Position numbers and translations under genes: made by a program
Notes under the pieces: generated by a model
The model's database searches: none
Seen by the model: only the letters and a program-made list of their open reading frames with translations
What the model was told of the DNA's origin: nothing
From: Occallatibacter sp.
GTDB taxonomy: Bacteria; Acidobacteriota; Terriglobia; Terriglobales; Acidobacteriaceae
Direction: 5' to 3'
Assembly: GCA_031296165.1 (NCBI GenBank)
Contig: JARLGF010000037.1
Coordinates: forward strand, 1 to 51,409
DNA length: 51,409 nucleotides
Part shown: piece by piece, positions 19,146 to 28,356 of the stretch
Layout of the letters: each line of letters begins with the position of its first letter
Numbering within the stretch: position 1 is the stretch's first letter

Positions 19146-19832
19146 CTACAGCCGCTTGATAAACGCCAGAGCCTCGTTCAGTTGCGGGAAGCACGCTTCC
19201 TCGGCTTTGAACTCGCGGGAGTGGACGCAGCGGCGCAAGCCGCGCATCTTCACCGGGTGCTTCAGGTGCAGCATCTCGTGGTAGAGCAGGTATTCGATAG
19301 CGTAGCGAGGGCTCGAGGGCCGGTCGAAGACGCGGCTCACCACAATGGTGTTGTGAGCCGCATCGTAATGACCCAGCGATCGCTTGGCCATGTGCTCGCT
19401 CCAGGTGAGGTCGGGGCGCCCCAGCAGGCCGCCAAAGAAGCGCAGGTTGAGCGTGTCGAAGACTTCATCCAGATTGTAGAAGCGGCCCTCGGGTCCAAAG
19501 AAGCGCTTGCTGCCGCGCGCATGACGGATCAGTTCGGTTTGCCGGGTAACGGCGGCCGAGGAGGCGAAGCGCTTGTAACGCAGGTTGAGCGTGGCGTCGA
19601 TGGGCTTTTTATACAGCTTGGCCAGCAGTATATGGGCAATGGCGTGGATGACCGACTCCGGCGCGCCCTCCAGCAGGTCGGAAAGGCTGACAAAAATCTG
19701 CCCTTCGCGCAGCCGTATGGTTGTATTGAGAGAAGTAAAGCGGCGGAACCGGACCGCGATGGGAGGCATTGGCGCTCTGGGCCGCAACGCCCTGTACTCC
19801 TGCTCGAAGATAGAAATAAACTCTGCTGTCAC
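19146..19832 (-). CDS. SprT-like zinc metallopeptidase-fold protein
   Basis: YLLYHEMLHLKHPV zinc motif and C-terminal RRCVHSREFKAEEACFP. Confidence 0.7.
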   Translation of the reverse strand: MTAEFISIFEQEYRALRPRAPMPPIAVRFRRFTSLNTTIRLREGQIFVSLSDLLEGAPESVIHAIAHILLAKLYKKPIDATLNLRYKRFASSAAVTRQTELIRHARGSKRFFGPEGRFYNLDEVFDTLNLRFFGGLLGRPDLTWSEHMAKRSLGHYDAAHNTIVVSRVFDRPSSPRYAIEYLLYHEMLHLKHPVKMRGLRRCVHSREFKAEEACFPQLNEALAFIKRL

Positions 19833-19845
19833 CTCATACAGATTA

Positions 19846-19966
19846 CTAGAGCAGTTTCAGAAATTATGTTGAGTCTCCAAATGTGTTGCAAGGCAGTCGC
19901 TCACCGATGGTCGCGCCGGCTGAGCTTCATGGATTTGCCCCATGCCATTCCTGAATCTGCTATAGG
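19846..19966. repeat. interspersed repeat copies (core reads CCATTYCTGAAWCTGCTATAG on one strand)
   Basis: CTAGAGCAGTTTCAGAAATT at 19846-19865 (reverse orientation) and TCACCGATGGTCGCGCCGGCTGAGCTTCATGGATTTGCCCCATGCCATTCCTGAATCTGCTATAGG at 19901-19966. Confidence 0.65.
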
Positions 19967-20139
19967 TGACAGGGAACAGGGAACTGGGACTCGTGTTCTG
20001 GCCGCTAGGTTTACCTGTTAGTAAATATTACTAACGTGTAAAATATGTATTACCTATAGCCACACTCCTTCCGTACCCTTGTGCACTAATGACCGTTTCC
20101 CACAGACTCGTTTACAGAAACAACGCAGATCTGGGGAAA

Positions 20140-20192
20140 GGAGTTCCCAGGCGGCATGTTTTCCATGAAGCCTGGGAACTCCTCTTTTTTTT
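20140..20192 (+). terminator. strong intrinsic terminator with no annotated gene immediately upstream
   Basis: GGAGTTCCCAGGC-(17 nt)-GCCTGGGAACTCC followed by TCTTTTTTTT. Confidence 0.8.
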
Positions 20193-20454
20193 AAATTTTC
20201 GCGGCTGGCCACGAAAAACAGTTCTGCGTAATGACCATTCAGCCCTCCCCAATGTCCATCCTTGCATCTGAGTATCCAGAGTGAGTTGTTCGCTCTGCAT
20301 GAGCGCGCCAACGGCGCAGAGATGCTGTACTCTGTTTCAGGATGCATCTGCGAGTCGCGTGGTTTCCATACATGGCATTGCAGTTTGTTATTCAATTCCT
20401 TAAGTTCACAACCATCCGCGGGAGGAAATTTCGCGGAGTGGAAAGGATATCGAT

Positions 20455-21144
20455 TTGAAAAAGACCATTACTTCCCTCTGCCTTTGCTTCATCCTGACCT
20501 CGACAGCGTTTGCCGGCTCCTCGCGCGAGGATTTGCAGGGCCGCCTCGATGCCGCCAAGATTGTCCTCGACCAGGTGATGGGCGCTGAGGACCGCAGTAT
20601 TCCCATGAATATCCTGGAGCAGGCTACCTGCGTCGCCGTTGTCCCCGGCCTTATCAAAGGCGCTTTTGTCTTCGGCGGCCAGTATGGTCAGGGCGTGGTG
20701 ACCTGCCGCACTGGTCACGGCTGGAGCGCTCCGGTATTTATCCGCATGGCGGGCGGTTCGTTTGGCTTCCAGATTGGCGGACAGTCCACAGATCTGGTTC
20801 TGGTGGCGGTCAACGATCGCGGCTTTCAGGATCTGCTGAAGAGCAAGTTCAAGATCGGCGGAGATGCGTCAGCCGCCGCAGGTCCGGTGGGCCGCAGCGG
20901 GCAGGCCGCAACGGACTGGAAGATGAGCGCCGAACTGCTCAGCTACTCGCGCAACAAGGGCCTCTTTGCCGGCATCGACCTGGACGGCACCAGCGTGAGC
21001 CAGAACTTCGATGACACCGAACACTACTACGGACAGACCCACAGCTTCGAGTCCATTCTCAAAGGCAACGTAGCAGTGCCGCAGAGCGCTGTTCCCTTTG
21101 TGCGCACCGTAGCCCGCTACTTCGTTGCATCCAAGAACCAATAG
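20455..21144 (+). CDS. secreted SYLF/YSC84-domain lipid-binding protein
   Basis: Signal peptide KKTITSLCLCFILTSTAFAGS; SIPMNILEQATCVAVVPGLIKGAFVFGGQYGQGVVTCRTGHGWSAPVFIRMAGGSFGFQIGGQSTDLVLVAVN. Confidence 0.88.
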   Translation: MKKTITSLCLCFILTSTAFAGSSREDLQGRLDAAKIVLDQVMGAEDRSIPMNILEQATCVAVVPGLIKGAFVFGGQYGQGVVTCRTGHGWSAPVFIRMAGGSFGFQIGGQSTDLVLVAVNDRGFQDLLKSKFKIGGDASAAAGPVGRSGQAATDWKMSAELLSYSRNKGLFAGIDLDGTSVSQNFDDTEHYYGQTHSFESILKGNVAVPQSAVPFVRTVARYFVASKNQ

Positions 21145-21246
21145 TCATCGTAGAGTGACCGGTCCACTCCGCCACAAGCGGAAAGGGACCGGTCATGAAG
21201 AAATAGGTACGATTCAAGGCCCGGAATCGTACCGAGACGATTATGC

Positions 21247-21312
21247 ATTTTTATTGCTGTTTCAGGAACGGTATAGCGCGAAGCCATGAAGCTCGGTTGG
21301 CGCGGCCATCGG
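21247..21312 (-). repeat. inverted copy of the 19901-19966 repeat
   Basis: Reverse complement CCGATGGCCGCGCCAACCGAGCTTCATGGCTTCGCGCTATACCGTTCCTGAAACAGCAATA aligns without gaps to the 19903+ copy. Confidence 0.7.
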
Positions 21313-21594
21313 GGCGCGGCAACCCTGCAACCCCTTTGACACCTCTCCGTAATTTGTGAACCCTCTCCAGGCGCCAGAAAAAGCAAACCAGGAAGAACAG
21401 GAATATTTCTGCTCTTTTGCAGTGAATTACCCTCCCAAGGCGCACAATCATTTCAGAGTGATTTTTTGTAACCCGGGGGATCGAATTCCGGAGTGAGCAG
21501 GGTGTTCAGTCCTGGTTCTTTGCCCCCTTTCCGGACCCGAAGGACATGCGCTGAAGGCCTACTCGACCCGGAGCAAAAGGTCCAAATACCGAAT

Positions 21595-21765
21595 TGCGGT
21601 ACGAAAATATGAAAAAGCACCAAAAAACTCCCGTAACTCCTTTGTTGTCGAATCTTTGCGTATAACTTCTTTATAATCTAATTCTTACGGCTATGGTCCC
21701 ATCTTATCTCTTTAAGAATGAATAACTTGATTAAATACATAGGGGGAGGGGGGGAGGGGTAATCA
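21595..21765 (-). repeat. ~175 bp interspersed repeat with G/C tract, copy A
   Basis: Reverse complement aligns along its length with 47534-47710; identical ACCCCTCCCCCCCTCCCCCT tract. Confidence 0.85.
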
Positions 21766-21872
21766 GATGGTACAGGGCCGAACTACCTGTACCGGGTGGC
21801 AGGGATGCCCGGCGACATTGGACCGGGCGCTTCGCTGACTGTTTATACCATTTCTGAAACTGCTATAGCGCG

Positions 21873-21918
21873 AAAAAATCCGCTCCGATGCCTGACACGC
21901 ATGGAGCGGATTTTTTTT
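21873..21918 (-). terminator. terminator of the M28 peptidase gene
   Basis: AAAAAATCCGCTCC-(16 nt)-GGAGCGGATTTTTTTT. Confidence 0.8.
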
Positions 21919-21939
21919 GAAGTGCCTTGCCGTGAATCG

Positions 21940-23724
21940 CTACTTCTTGACGGGCTCCGCCGGCGGAACTGCGCCGGGGAAGATGCCCTCAAGGGGAGCG
22001 CGCTTCATTTCTTCCTGAAGGGGCAGCGGCAGCGGCTTGCGCGGCATCATCTGGTCGCGCTGAGCTGCGTTATATACAAAGATGGCTTCGACAGTGGCCA
22101 TTTGCTTCAGGTCCGCGGGCTGCAATCGCTCCAGAACATCCTGGTTGGAGTGGTGCGTCCGAGACTCGTAGTCCAACATCTCCTGGATGAACTGGAATCC
22201 GGGGATGCCCACGGCGTCAAAGCTCAGATGATCGGTGCCGCCGGTATTGCGTAGCGTAATTGTGGTCACTCCGAGATCCTTCAGGGGGGCAATCCACTGG
22301 GCAAAGATGGGCGCAATGGCTGCGTTGCCCTGCGTATACACGCCGCGAATCCTTCCGGTGCCGTTATCCACGTTGAAATAAGCAGAAATGAGCTTCTGCT
22401 CCGGCTTGACTTCGAGCGGTCCAGCAGCCCGGCGTATGAACTCGGGCAGTGCCAGTTGGTCGGGCGCTGTGGAGAGTTTTGCCGAACCGAAGTGCTGGGT
22501 CACATAGCCTTTGGAGCCGAAGATTCCTTGTTCCTCGCCGGTCCACAGGGCAATGCGAATGGTGCGGCGCGGCTTTACGTCCAGCGCCTTGAGGATGCGC
22601 ACCGCCTCCATGGCAACAACGGTTCCAGCGCCGTTATCCGTGGCCCCGGTGCCAGCGATCCAACTGTCCAGATGGCCGCCCAGCATCACCACCTGCCCTT
22701 TCAGCCTGGGATCGGTACCGGGTATCTCGGCAATCGTGTTGAACCCATGCTCGTGTTCGCCGGTGAATTTGGTATCGACGTCGATTTCGACGCTGACCGG
22801 AGCGTGTGCCTGGGTCAGCCGGTAGAGGCGTCCATAGCTCTCAATGGCCGCCACCACCACCGGAATCTTCACGCGCTTCTCGGCAATGTAAGGCGTGCGG
22901 CCGAGCGTCGCGCCATTGTCGTCAAAGAAGGTGCCGCCGGAGCCGCCGCCGTTTTTGCCGTCGCGGCTGGGTTCGATGACGGCGGCCACTTTCTCGTCAT
23001 AGAAGAATTGCGCCACCTTGTCGATCAGGCGTAAGCGCTCCTGGCGTTCACGCATGCGGGCCTGCATCTCCGGTGGGAGGCCGCCCGCGCCGGCGGTGAC
23101 TGGAAACTCGGCAATCGCCTCGAGGTCGCTGTCGCTGTAACGCTCGAACAGGGCCTTGTCTACCGGAGGAACCTCGCGCATGGCGCCGAAGAGAACAACT
23201 TTACCTGCCAGCTTGCCCTTGTATTGATCCAGATCCTTCTCGTCGCGGATGCTGACAAAGGCCACATCGCCGGTGACGGGTCCGGCCGTTGCCGGCGACC
23301 ATGGCGTGGCCTGCACAATCAGAACGGCGGTGTCTGGCGTGACCATGCGCGCCCAGGTATTGAGTTGCTGCCAGCCCAGACCGAACTCGCCCCAGTCTTC
23401 CAGATGCGCATTCTCTAGGCCGATTTTGGTCAGCGTGTCGCGGGTCCACTCGTTGGCTTTCTTGAGATTGGGCGATCCGGTGAGACGAGGGCCGATGCCG
23501 TCCATCAGTGCGGAGGCAAACTCCATGATGTGCGAATGGTTCAGGCCCTCGTCGCGAATCCGCTGGTACATGTTCAGGTCCAGCGATTCGGCGGCGGGTT
23601 GTATTTCGGTGTAGGGGTCGGCTTGCGGTGGCGGGGGGGTGGATTTTGGTTTTTCAGCAGCGTAAGAGAACACAGCCACGGAGAGCAGGACCGCGGAGAA
23701 GAGGCGAAAGATTTTCACTGGCAT
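21940..23724 (-). CDS. secreted M28 family metallopeptidase
   Basis: Signal peptide; VVMLGGHLDSWIAGTGATDNGAGTVVAMEAVRIL, IALWTGEEQGIFGSKGYV, GGTDHLSFDAVGIPGFQFIQ. Confidence 0.9.
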   Translation of the reverse strand: MPVKIFRLFSAVLLSVAVFSYAAEKPKSTPPPPQADPYTEIQPAAESLDLNMYQRIRDEGLNHSHIMEFASALMDGIGPRLTGSPNLKKANEWTRDTLTKIGLENAHLEDWGEFGLGWQQLNTWARMVTPDTAVLIVQATPWSPATAGPVTGDVAFVSIRDEKDLDQYKGKLAGKVVLFGAMREVPPVDKALFERYSDSDLEAIAEFPVTAGAGGLPPEMQARMRERQERLRLIDKVAQFFYDEKVAAVIEPSRDGKNGGGSGGTFFDDNGATLGRTPYIAEKRVKIPVVVAAIESYGRLYRLTQAHAPVSVEIDVDTKFTGEHEHGFNTIAEIPGTDPRLKGQVVMLGGHLDSWIAGTGATDNGAGTVVAMEAVRILKALDVKPRRTIRIALWTGEEQGIFGSKGYVTQHFGSAKLSTAPDQLALPEFIRRAAGPLEVKPEQKLISAYFNVDNGTGRIRGVYTQGNAAIAPIFAQWIAPLKDLGVTTITLRNTGGTDHLSFDAVGIPGFQFIQEMLDYESRTHHSNQDVLERLQPADLKQMATVEAIFVYNAAQRDQMMPRKPLPLPLQEEMKRAPLEGIFPGAVPPAEPVKK

Positions 23725-23858
23725 GAGAAGTGGCTCCGTTTAGAGGAAGTATTTTCCATTTTCTGGAATTGTAGGCCATCCTCCATCGAAACCGATATTC
23801 AGCCATGCCGCCGGCATCTGGAATTCCGCAAGAAACAGGCAGGAGCCAGCTCAAGACT

Positions 23859-24494
23859 TCAGTCACTCTTGTCTGAGCTCTTATCTGTCCCGACGGGCAA
23901 ATCCAGTGCTACCAAGGCAAAGCGGGTCTGACCGTCCGCGGGATTTTCAAAGCCCACGATGTGCTGGTGGCGTTTGGAGCCGGCCTTCAATTCCAGGCTA
24001 TCTTTGCCGGTGCCGTAATCTCTCCGGTCGATCTGGACTGTGGTTGTGTTGTTCTTGTCGTCGGCGCAGGTCAAGCCTTCGGAGGTGGTGGTTGGAGTGC
24101 CCACCGGCGAATGGCCCTGGCAGGTAATCACGTTGCCGTAGCGGCCCAGGGCCTTCTTGTAAAAGGCGTTCACCTTATCCTGCGAGTCGGTGGTGGAGTA
24201 AGAAACCGCGCGCACGCGCAGTTCCCACTCGCCAAAGCCGAGATGTACGTCCGCCGACTTGTGGTCGCCGTCGCCCTTCACCAATACGGAGCCGGGATAG
24301 ACAGGCAACCCCAGATCCGTGGCCACAGTCTGGTCGGTATTTACGTGGACGCCGCCAAAGGGGGTATCCACCTGGACGTTTTTATCCTCGCCGTTGACGC
24401 CTTTGTCAACATGTACCCTGCATCCCGCAGTTCCGGCAATCAAAGCCAGTCCGGCCAGCAAACTTGTTGCTTTAGGCGTTTTGTTCCAAATCAT
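23859..24494 (-). CDS. hypothetical lipoprotein
   Basis: Lipobox-like LIAGTAGC after a signal peptide; 211 aa; no family recognised. Confidence 0.7.
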   Translation of the reverse strand: MIWNKTPKATSLLAGLALIAGTAGCRVHVDKGVNGEDKNVQVDTPFGGVHVNTDQTVATDLGLPVYPGSVLVKGDGDHKSADVHLGFGEWELRVRAVSYSTTDSQDKVNAFYKKALGRYGNVITCQGHSPVGTPTTTSEGLTCADDKNNTTTVQIDRRDYGTGKDSLELKAGSKRHQHIVGFENPADGQTRFALVALDLPVGTDKSSDKSD

Positions 24495-24560
24495 GGCAAT
24501 GGCCCTCTTGCCCTGTTATACGGCCACATGGGTTGAAAAGTTCCGGGAATCGGCTTGGTA

Positions 24561-24668
24561 TCAGTGTGTGGAGTGGCCGTCTTCCTTGCTGCTGGTTGCG
24601 AACGCAATGGCCGCCGCAAAAACGGCAACGATAACGGGGACGACGAAGAACGGGGAAGTAATGTTCAT
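24561..24668 (-). CDS. 35-aa putative single-pass membrane microprotein
   Basis: MNITSPFFVVPVIVAVFAAAIAFATSSKEDGHSTH preceded by AGGAG 8 nt upstream on the minus strand. Confidence 0.5.
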   Translation of the reverse strand: MNITSPFFVVPVIVAVFAAAIAFATSSKEDGHSTH

Positions 24669-24812
24669 GTGCAGGCTCCTAGAGCGGTTCTCCAATAGAT
24701 ATACTCCTGGCAAGATCATGGCAGGTGGTTTTTCCTTGCGGGAAAAGCCGCTCGGCAGCATGGGCTTCGGTGTACAGCAATTGGAGAATCGCTTAACCGC
24801 TTCCTGAGTAAC

Positions 24813-24846
24813 AAAAAAGGGGCTCCGTTTCCGGAACCCCCTTTTT
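24813..24846. terminator. bidirectional terminator-like hairpin after the second mannosidase
   Basis: AAAAAAGGGGCTCCG-ttt-CCGGAACCCCCTTTTT. Confidence 0.75.
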
Positions 24847-24862
24847 GCCGATGGAACCAGCC

Positions 24863-27800
24863 CTACATCTTTGGCCCGCCGCTGGGATAGTCCACGCGGA
24901 TGGTCAGAATCTCGTAGGGATGGATGGGAACCTTGACCACATCGCCTGCAACTGCCAGCGCTGTGCCTTCCGGCGCTTCCATCATGTTGGTTACCGTTGC
25001 GCCCGTCGCCCCTGGAGGCACGCGGAACTCAGCCGTTGCATTCTTGCCCGCCCACTCATACACGCGAAAGACAAGTCCGTTCGTATCTTCAGCCTTCTTG
25101 ACTGCGGTCAACACAACATTCTCCGGTGTGACTGAGACAAAGGAGTGCCGCGCTGGCAAGGAACCTGCATGAGCCGTGGTGACAACCGCCGACAGCGGGT
25201 AGTCATACTCCCATCCGTGGCGAACTGTGAGTGCATCCTTCCAGCTTCCGGCATGCGGATAGAGCGCGTAATGGAAGTGGTGATGTCCTTGGTCAGCAAC
25301 CGGGTCGGGTTCGACGGGCGAGCGGAGCAGCGTCAGGCGCAGCATGTTGCCTACTGCGTCGTAGCCGTACTTGGTCTGATTAAGAACGCTCAGGCCGTGC
25401 TTGCCGTCGCCCAGATCGGCCCAGCGCATGGCGGGCACTTCAAACTGCGCCTTTTCCCAACTGTTGTTGCGGGTGGTGGGACGCTCGATGCTTCCGTAGG
25501 GAATCTCGTACGTGGCAAAACCGCTTGATGCCGCCAGCGGAAACGCCGCCTTGAGCAGTACATGCTTCTCGTGCCAGTCGATGTCGTTCTCGACGTCTAC
25601 CTGGTTTGCGCCTGGCTTCAGGATGATGCTCTGGACGAACTTTGAACTCTGCCAGGTGCGAGTGACGCGGATGAAAGCCCCACCGGATTCGGTCTTGCCG
25701 GATTCAACCGAATCTGCCTTGTCTAGCAGGGTGGGCGGCTGATCCAGTGTTCCCGGATCGATATTCCAAGCGTCGTATTCCTTTGGTGTGTCCTTGAAGG
25801 CTTGCAGTTCGTTACCGCAGGCGCCGGAGGCCAGTGTTTCAAAGTTAGCGACCTTGTCAAAGAGGCTGGTAATGCAGCCGCTGGCCTTGTTGACCGTTAC
25901 CCGGATGGCCTTATTCTCAAGCGTCAGGCTGTCCGATGCTGGTTTCACTTCGACGTCAGCCGGGGCGGCATTGTGCGACACTTCGGGCACAACGTACACC
26001 GTTTTGTAGCCGAGGGCGGGTACATCCGACACTTGCATCCTCAGTTCGACATATCCGGTTTTCGCGTCGTAGCCCAGCACTTCGCTGGCCAGACGAGCAC
26101 CATTTTCCGAAGGATCTATCACCGGGAAGGAGTGCTGCTCCGGCAGGGCTTGCGGCAGTTGCAACTTCACTGTCACTTCGCCCGAGCGTGTCCAGGCCAG
26201 CGGATTGAAAACGATGACCGGCACACCGGAGGCGGCGGTCCTTGAGGCGGTGCCGATCCGCTCCGTTACCGTTTGCAACGCGCCCGTGTCGATTTCATCG
26301 GTCGACCACTTGACCACGTCGTAGTCCTGTTGTGCGTCCTTATAGATGACGCCTATACCGGAACCCGCGGCCAGATCATGGAACTGGTTGAAGAGTACCT
26401 TCTTCCAATCCTCAGTCAACTCGGCGCCGGGGTATTTCCTTCCGTCGAGCCAGGCCAGCGAGGACCATTTCTCCGCGTTTAGCACCTGCTCTTCGGAATG
26501 ACGCATGTTGCGTTTGTGGTTGGCCTGCGTGGTGAAAACGCCGCGATGATACTCAAGGTAAAGTTCGGTATTCCATGTGGGAATGGAAACTTCACCTGCT
26601 ACTGCCGGAGGAGCCGTATAGCCCTTGGCGATCGACTGGTAGTCCCAAACCGGGCTCCGTGGCGCAATTTGCTTCTCAACCGCGGTGAAGTAGGACTGTG
26701 CGGTGCCGAACTGGTATTTAGGCGTGACGTGACTGGTTCCATCGGCAGACGGTCCTGCCCAGTGGAAGCCCTCGTCGAGCATGGCGCGCGTCGGTCCGCC
26801 GCCGTGGTCGCCGATACCGTAGAGATCCATCATGTCCGTCATGCCGGTTGAGCGCTCACGCGCGGCAGCCAGATCGCTCGAAAGCCGCACCGGGTTCAGC
26901 GTGGTATTCACATAGTCGTGCGGGAAATAGGCCAGCACCTTGGACCCATCGGGCGACTCCCACCAGAACAGCTTGAACGGCAACTGGTTGGTGTCGTTCC
27001 ATGTCATTTTCTGGGTGACAAAGTAGTCCACGCCGCTCTTCTTGTAGATTTGCGGCAACTGCCATGTGTAACCGAAGGAATCCGGGTTCCAGCCGATGCG
27101 CACGTCCACGCCGTAGGCCTGCTTGTACCAGCGCTTGCCCACCAGCAACTGGCGCACCAGCGACTCGCCGTCAGGCATATTCAGATCGGGCTCAACCCAC
27201 ATGCCGCCGACAATCTCCCAGCGCCCCTCGTTGATGCGCTTGGCAATCTCGGAGTTCATCTCAGGATATTTCTGGGCCATCCACTCGTTGTAAGCAGCGG
27301 CGGACTGGGTGTAGGTGTACTGCGGATACTCGTACATCAACTGCAGCGCGGTGCCGAAGGTGCGCTTGACCACGTCCACAGTTTCGGTCCACGGCCACAG
27401 CCAGGCGGCATCGATGTGCGCGTTGCCGGTGAGGTGGAAGGTGGCCTGCTCAAGCAGCGGCTTGAGGTCTTCCAGCTTGGTGCGGGCAGCCTTCAGGCTG
27501 GCGTCGAACTTGGGTTGGTCATTTGCGTCGAGTGCGGCCACATCCACCGTGCGGATGGCGCTGTCGAGCGTGGCCAGTTTTGATGCATCGCCCGGCGCAA
27601 GCGTGGGAATCAGCAGCGCGGCAGACAGAAACTCTTCGCGCATATCTTCGGGATTGGGGCGGCTCTCAGGAAAGTCGATGCGCAATGTAGCGCCGCGGAA
27701 GCTCTTCGGTTCCACGGTGTGCAGCAGCTTGACCGCCACTACCACCTTGTCTCCGGGCTTTGCATTGTCGAACAGAACGATCGGTTCCAGATCGTCGCCC

Positions 27801-28240
27801 ATGGCTACCCGCCGGCCATTGAAGTAGAGAATCTGCGGGATGGGGCCGTCGGCGCGGGCATGAAACTGGAACCAGATGCGCGAGCCGGTCAGGTCATAGC
27901 CCTTCAGTGTCGCGGGGATCTCATAGGTCTGGCGAACCCAGACCGCATCGGCAGAGGCCTTGGTGCTCGCGGTGACGGGCGTCCAGGTGCTTTCGTCCAC
28001 ACCGACCGCCTCGCCGTGGGCCAGGTCGCCCTCGTGCAGCTTCCAGGCGCCATCGGGCAGATTCCTCATGCCGGAAAGACGGCTGATCACGGCGCGGGCT
28101 TCAGGCTGCAAGGTGGCGGCTGCCTTGGCTTCATCGCCAGGGCTGCGCTGGGCCGACGCGCGGCCAGCAAAAAACAACACTCCTACAAACAGGAGAAGGA
28201 GCAAAGGAATTCGAGATTTCAATTTCAAGACAGACTCCAT
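24863..28240 (-). CDS. secreted GH38 alpha-mannosidase
   Basis: Signal peptide; TGNAHIDAAWLWPWTETVDVVKRTF, GWNPDSFGYTWQLPQIYKKSGVDYFVTQKMTWND, FNQFHDLAAGSGIG. Confidence 0.92.
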   Translation of the reverse strand: MESVLKLKSRIPLLLLLFVGVLFFAGRASAQRSPGDEAKAAATLQPEARAVISRLSGMRNLPDGAWKLHEGDLAHGEAVGVDESTWTPVTASTKASADAVWVRQTYEIPATLKGYDLTGSRIWFQFHARADGPIPQILYFNGRRVAMGDDLEPIVLFDNAKPGDKVVVAVKLLHTVEPKSFRGATLRIDFPESRPNPEDMREEFLSAALLIPTLAPGDASKLATLDSAIRTVDVAALDANDQPKFDASLKAARTKLEDLKPLLEQATFHLTGNAHIDAAWLWPWTETVDVVKRTFGTALQLMYEYPQYTYTQSAAAYNEWMAQKYPEMNSEIAKRINEGRWEIVGGMWVEPDLNMPDGESLVRQLLVGKRWYKQAYGVDVRIGWNPDSFGYTWQLPQIYKKSGVDYFVTQKMTWNDTNQLPFKLFWWESPDGSKVLAYFPHDYVNTTLNPVRLSSDLAAARERSTGMTDMMDLYGIGDHGGGPTRAMLDEGFHWAGPSADGTSHVTPKYQFGTAQSYFTAVEKQIAPRSPVWDYQSIAKGYTAPPAVAGEVSIPTWNTELYLEYHRGVFTTQANHKRNMRHSEEQVLNAEKWSSLAWLDGRKYPGAELTEDWKKVLFNQFHDLAAGSGIGVIYKDAQQDYDVVKWSTDEIDTGALQTVTERIGTASRTAASGVPVIVFNPLAWTRSGEVTVKLQLPQALPEQHSFPVIDPSENGARLASEVLGYDAKTGYVELRMQVSDVPALGYKTVYVVPEVSHNAAPADVEVKPASDSLTLENKAIRVTVNKASGCITSLFDKVANFETLASGACGNELQAFKDTPKEYDAWNIDPGTLDQPPTLLDKADSVESGKTESGGAFIRVTRTWQSSKFVQSIILKPGANQVDVENDIDWHEKHVLLKAAFPLAASSGFATYEIPYGSIERPTTRNNSWEKAQFEVPAMRWADLGDGKHGLSVLNQTKYGYDAVGNMLRLTLLRSPVEPDPVADQGHHHFHYALYPHAGSWKDALTVRHGWEYDYPLSAVVTTAHAGSLPARHSFVSVTPENVVLTAVKKAEDTNGLVFRVYEWAGKNATAEFRVPPGATGATVTNMMEAPEGTALAVAGDVVKVPIHPYEILTIRVDYPSGGPKM

Positions 28241-28356
28241 GGCGGATAATCCCCCGGCTGCATTTTATAGCATTCGCAGCTTGCCGCACATGTACGCTCA
28301 GCACACGTCGGATTACCCGTAAAATTTACAAAAAGCTCGTCCAATCCGCCTGTTTT

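Noticed and set aside
19098-19148. Short direct repeat TGTCTCGTTTCRCTACAG x2 between lgt and the sprT-like gene
   Set aside because: Only two units of ~18 bp; could be chance local duplication, no further evidence.
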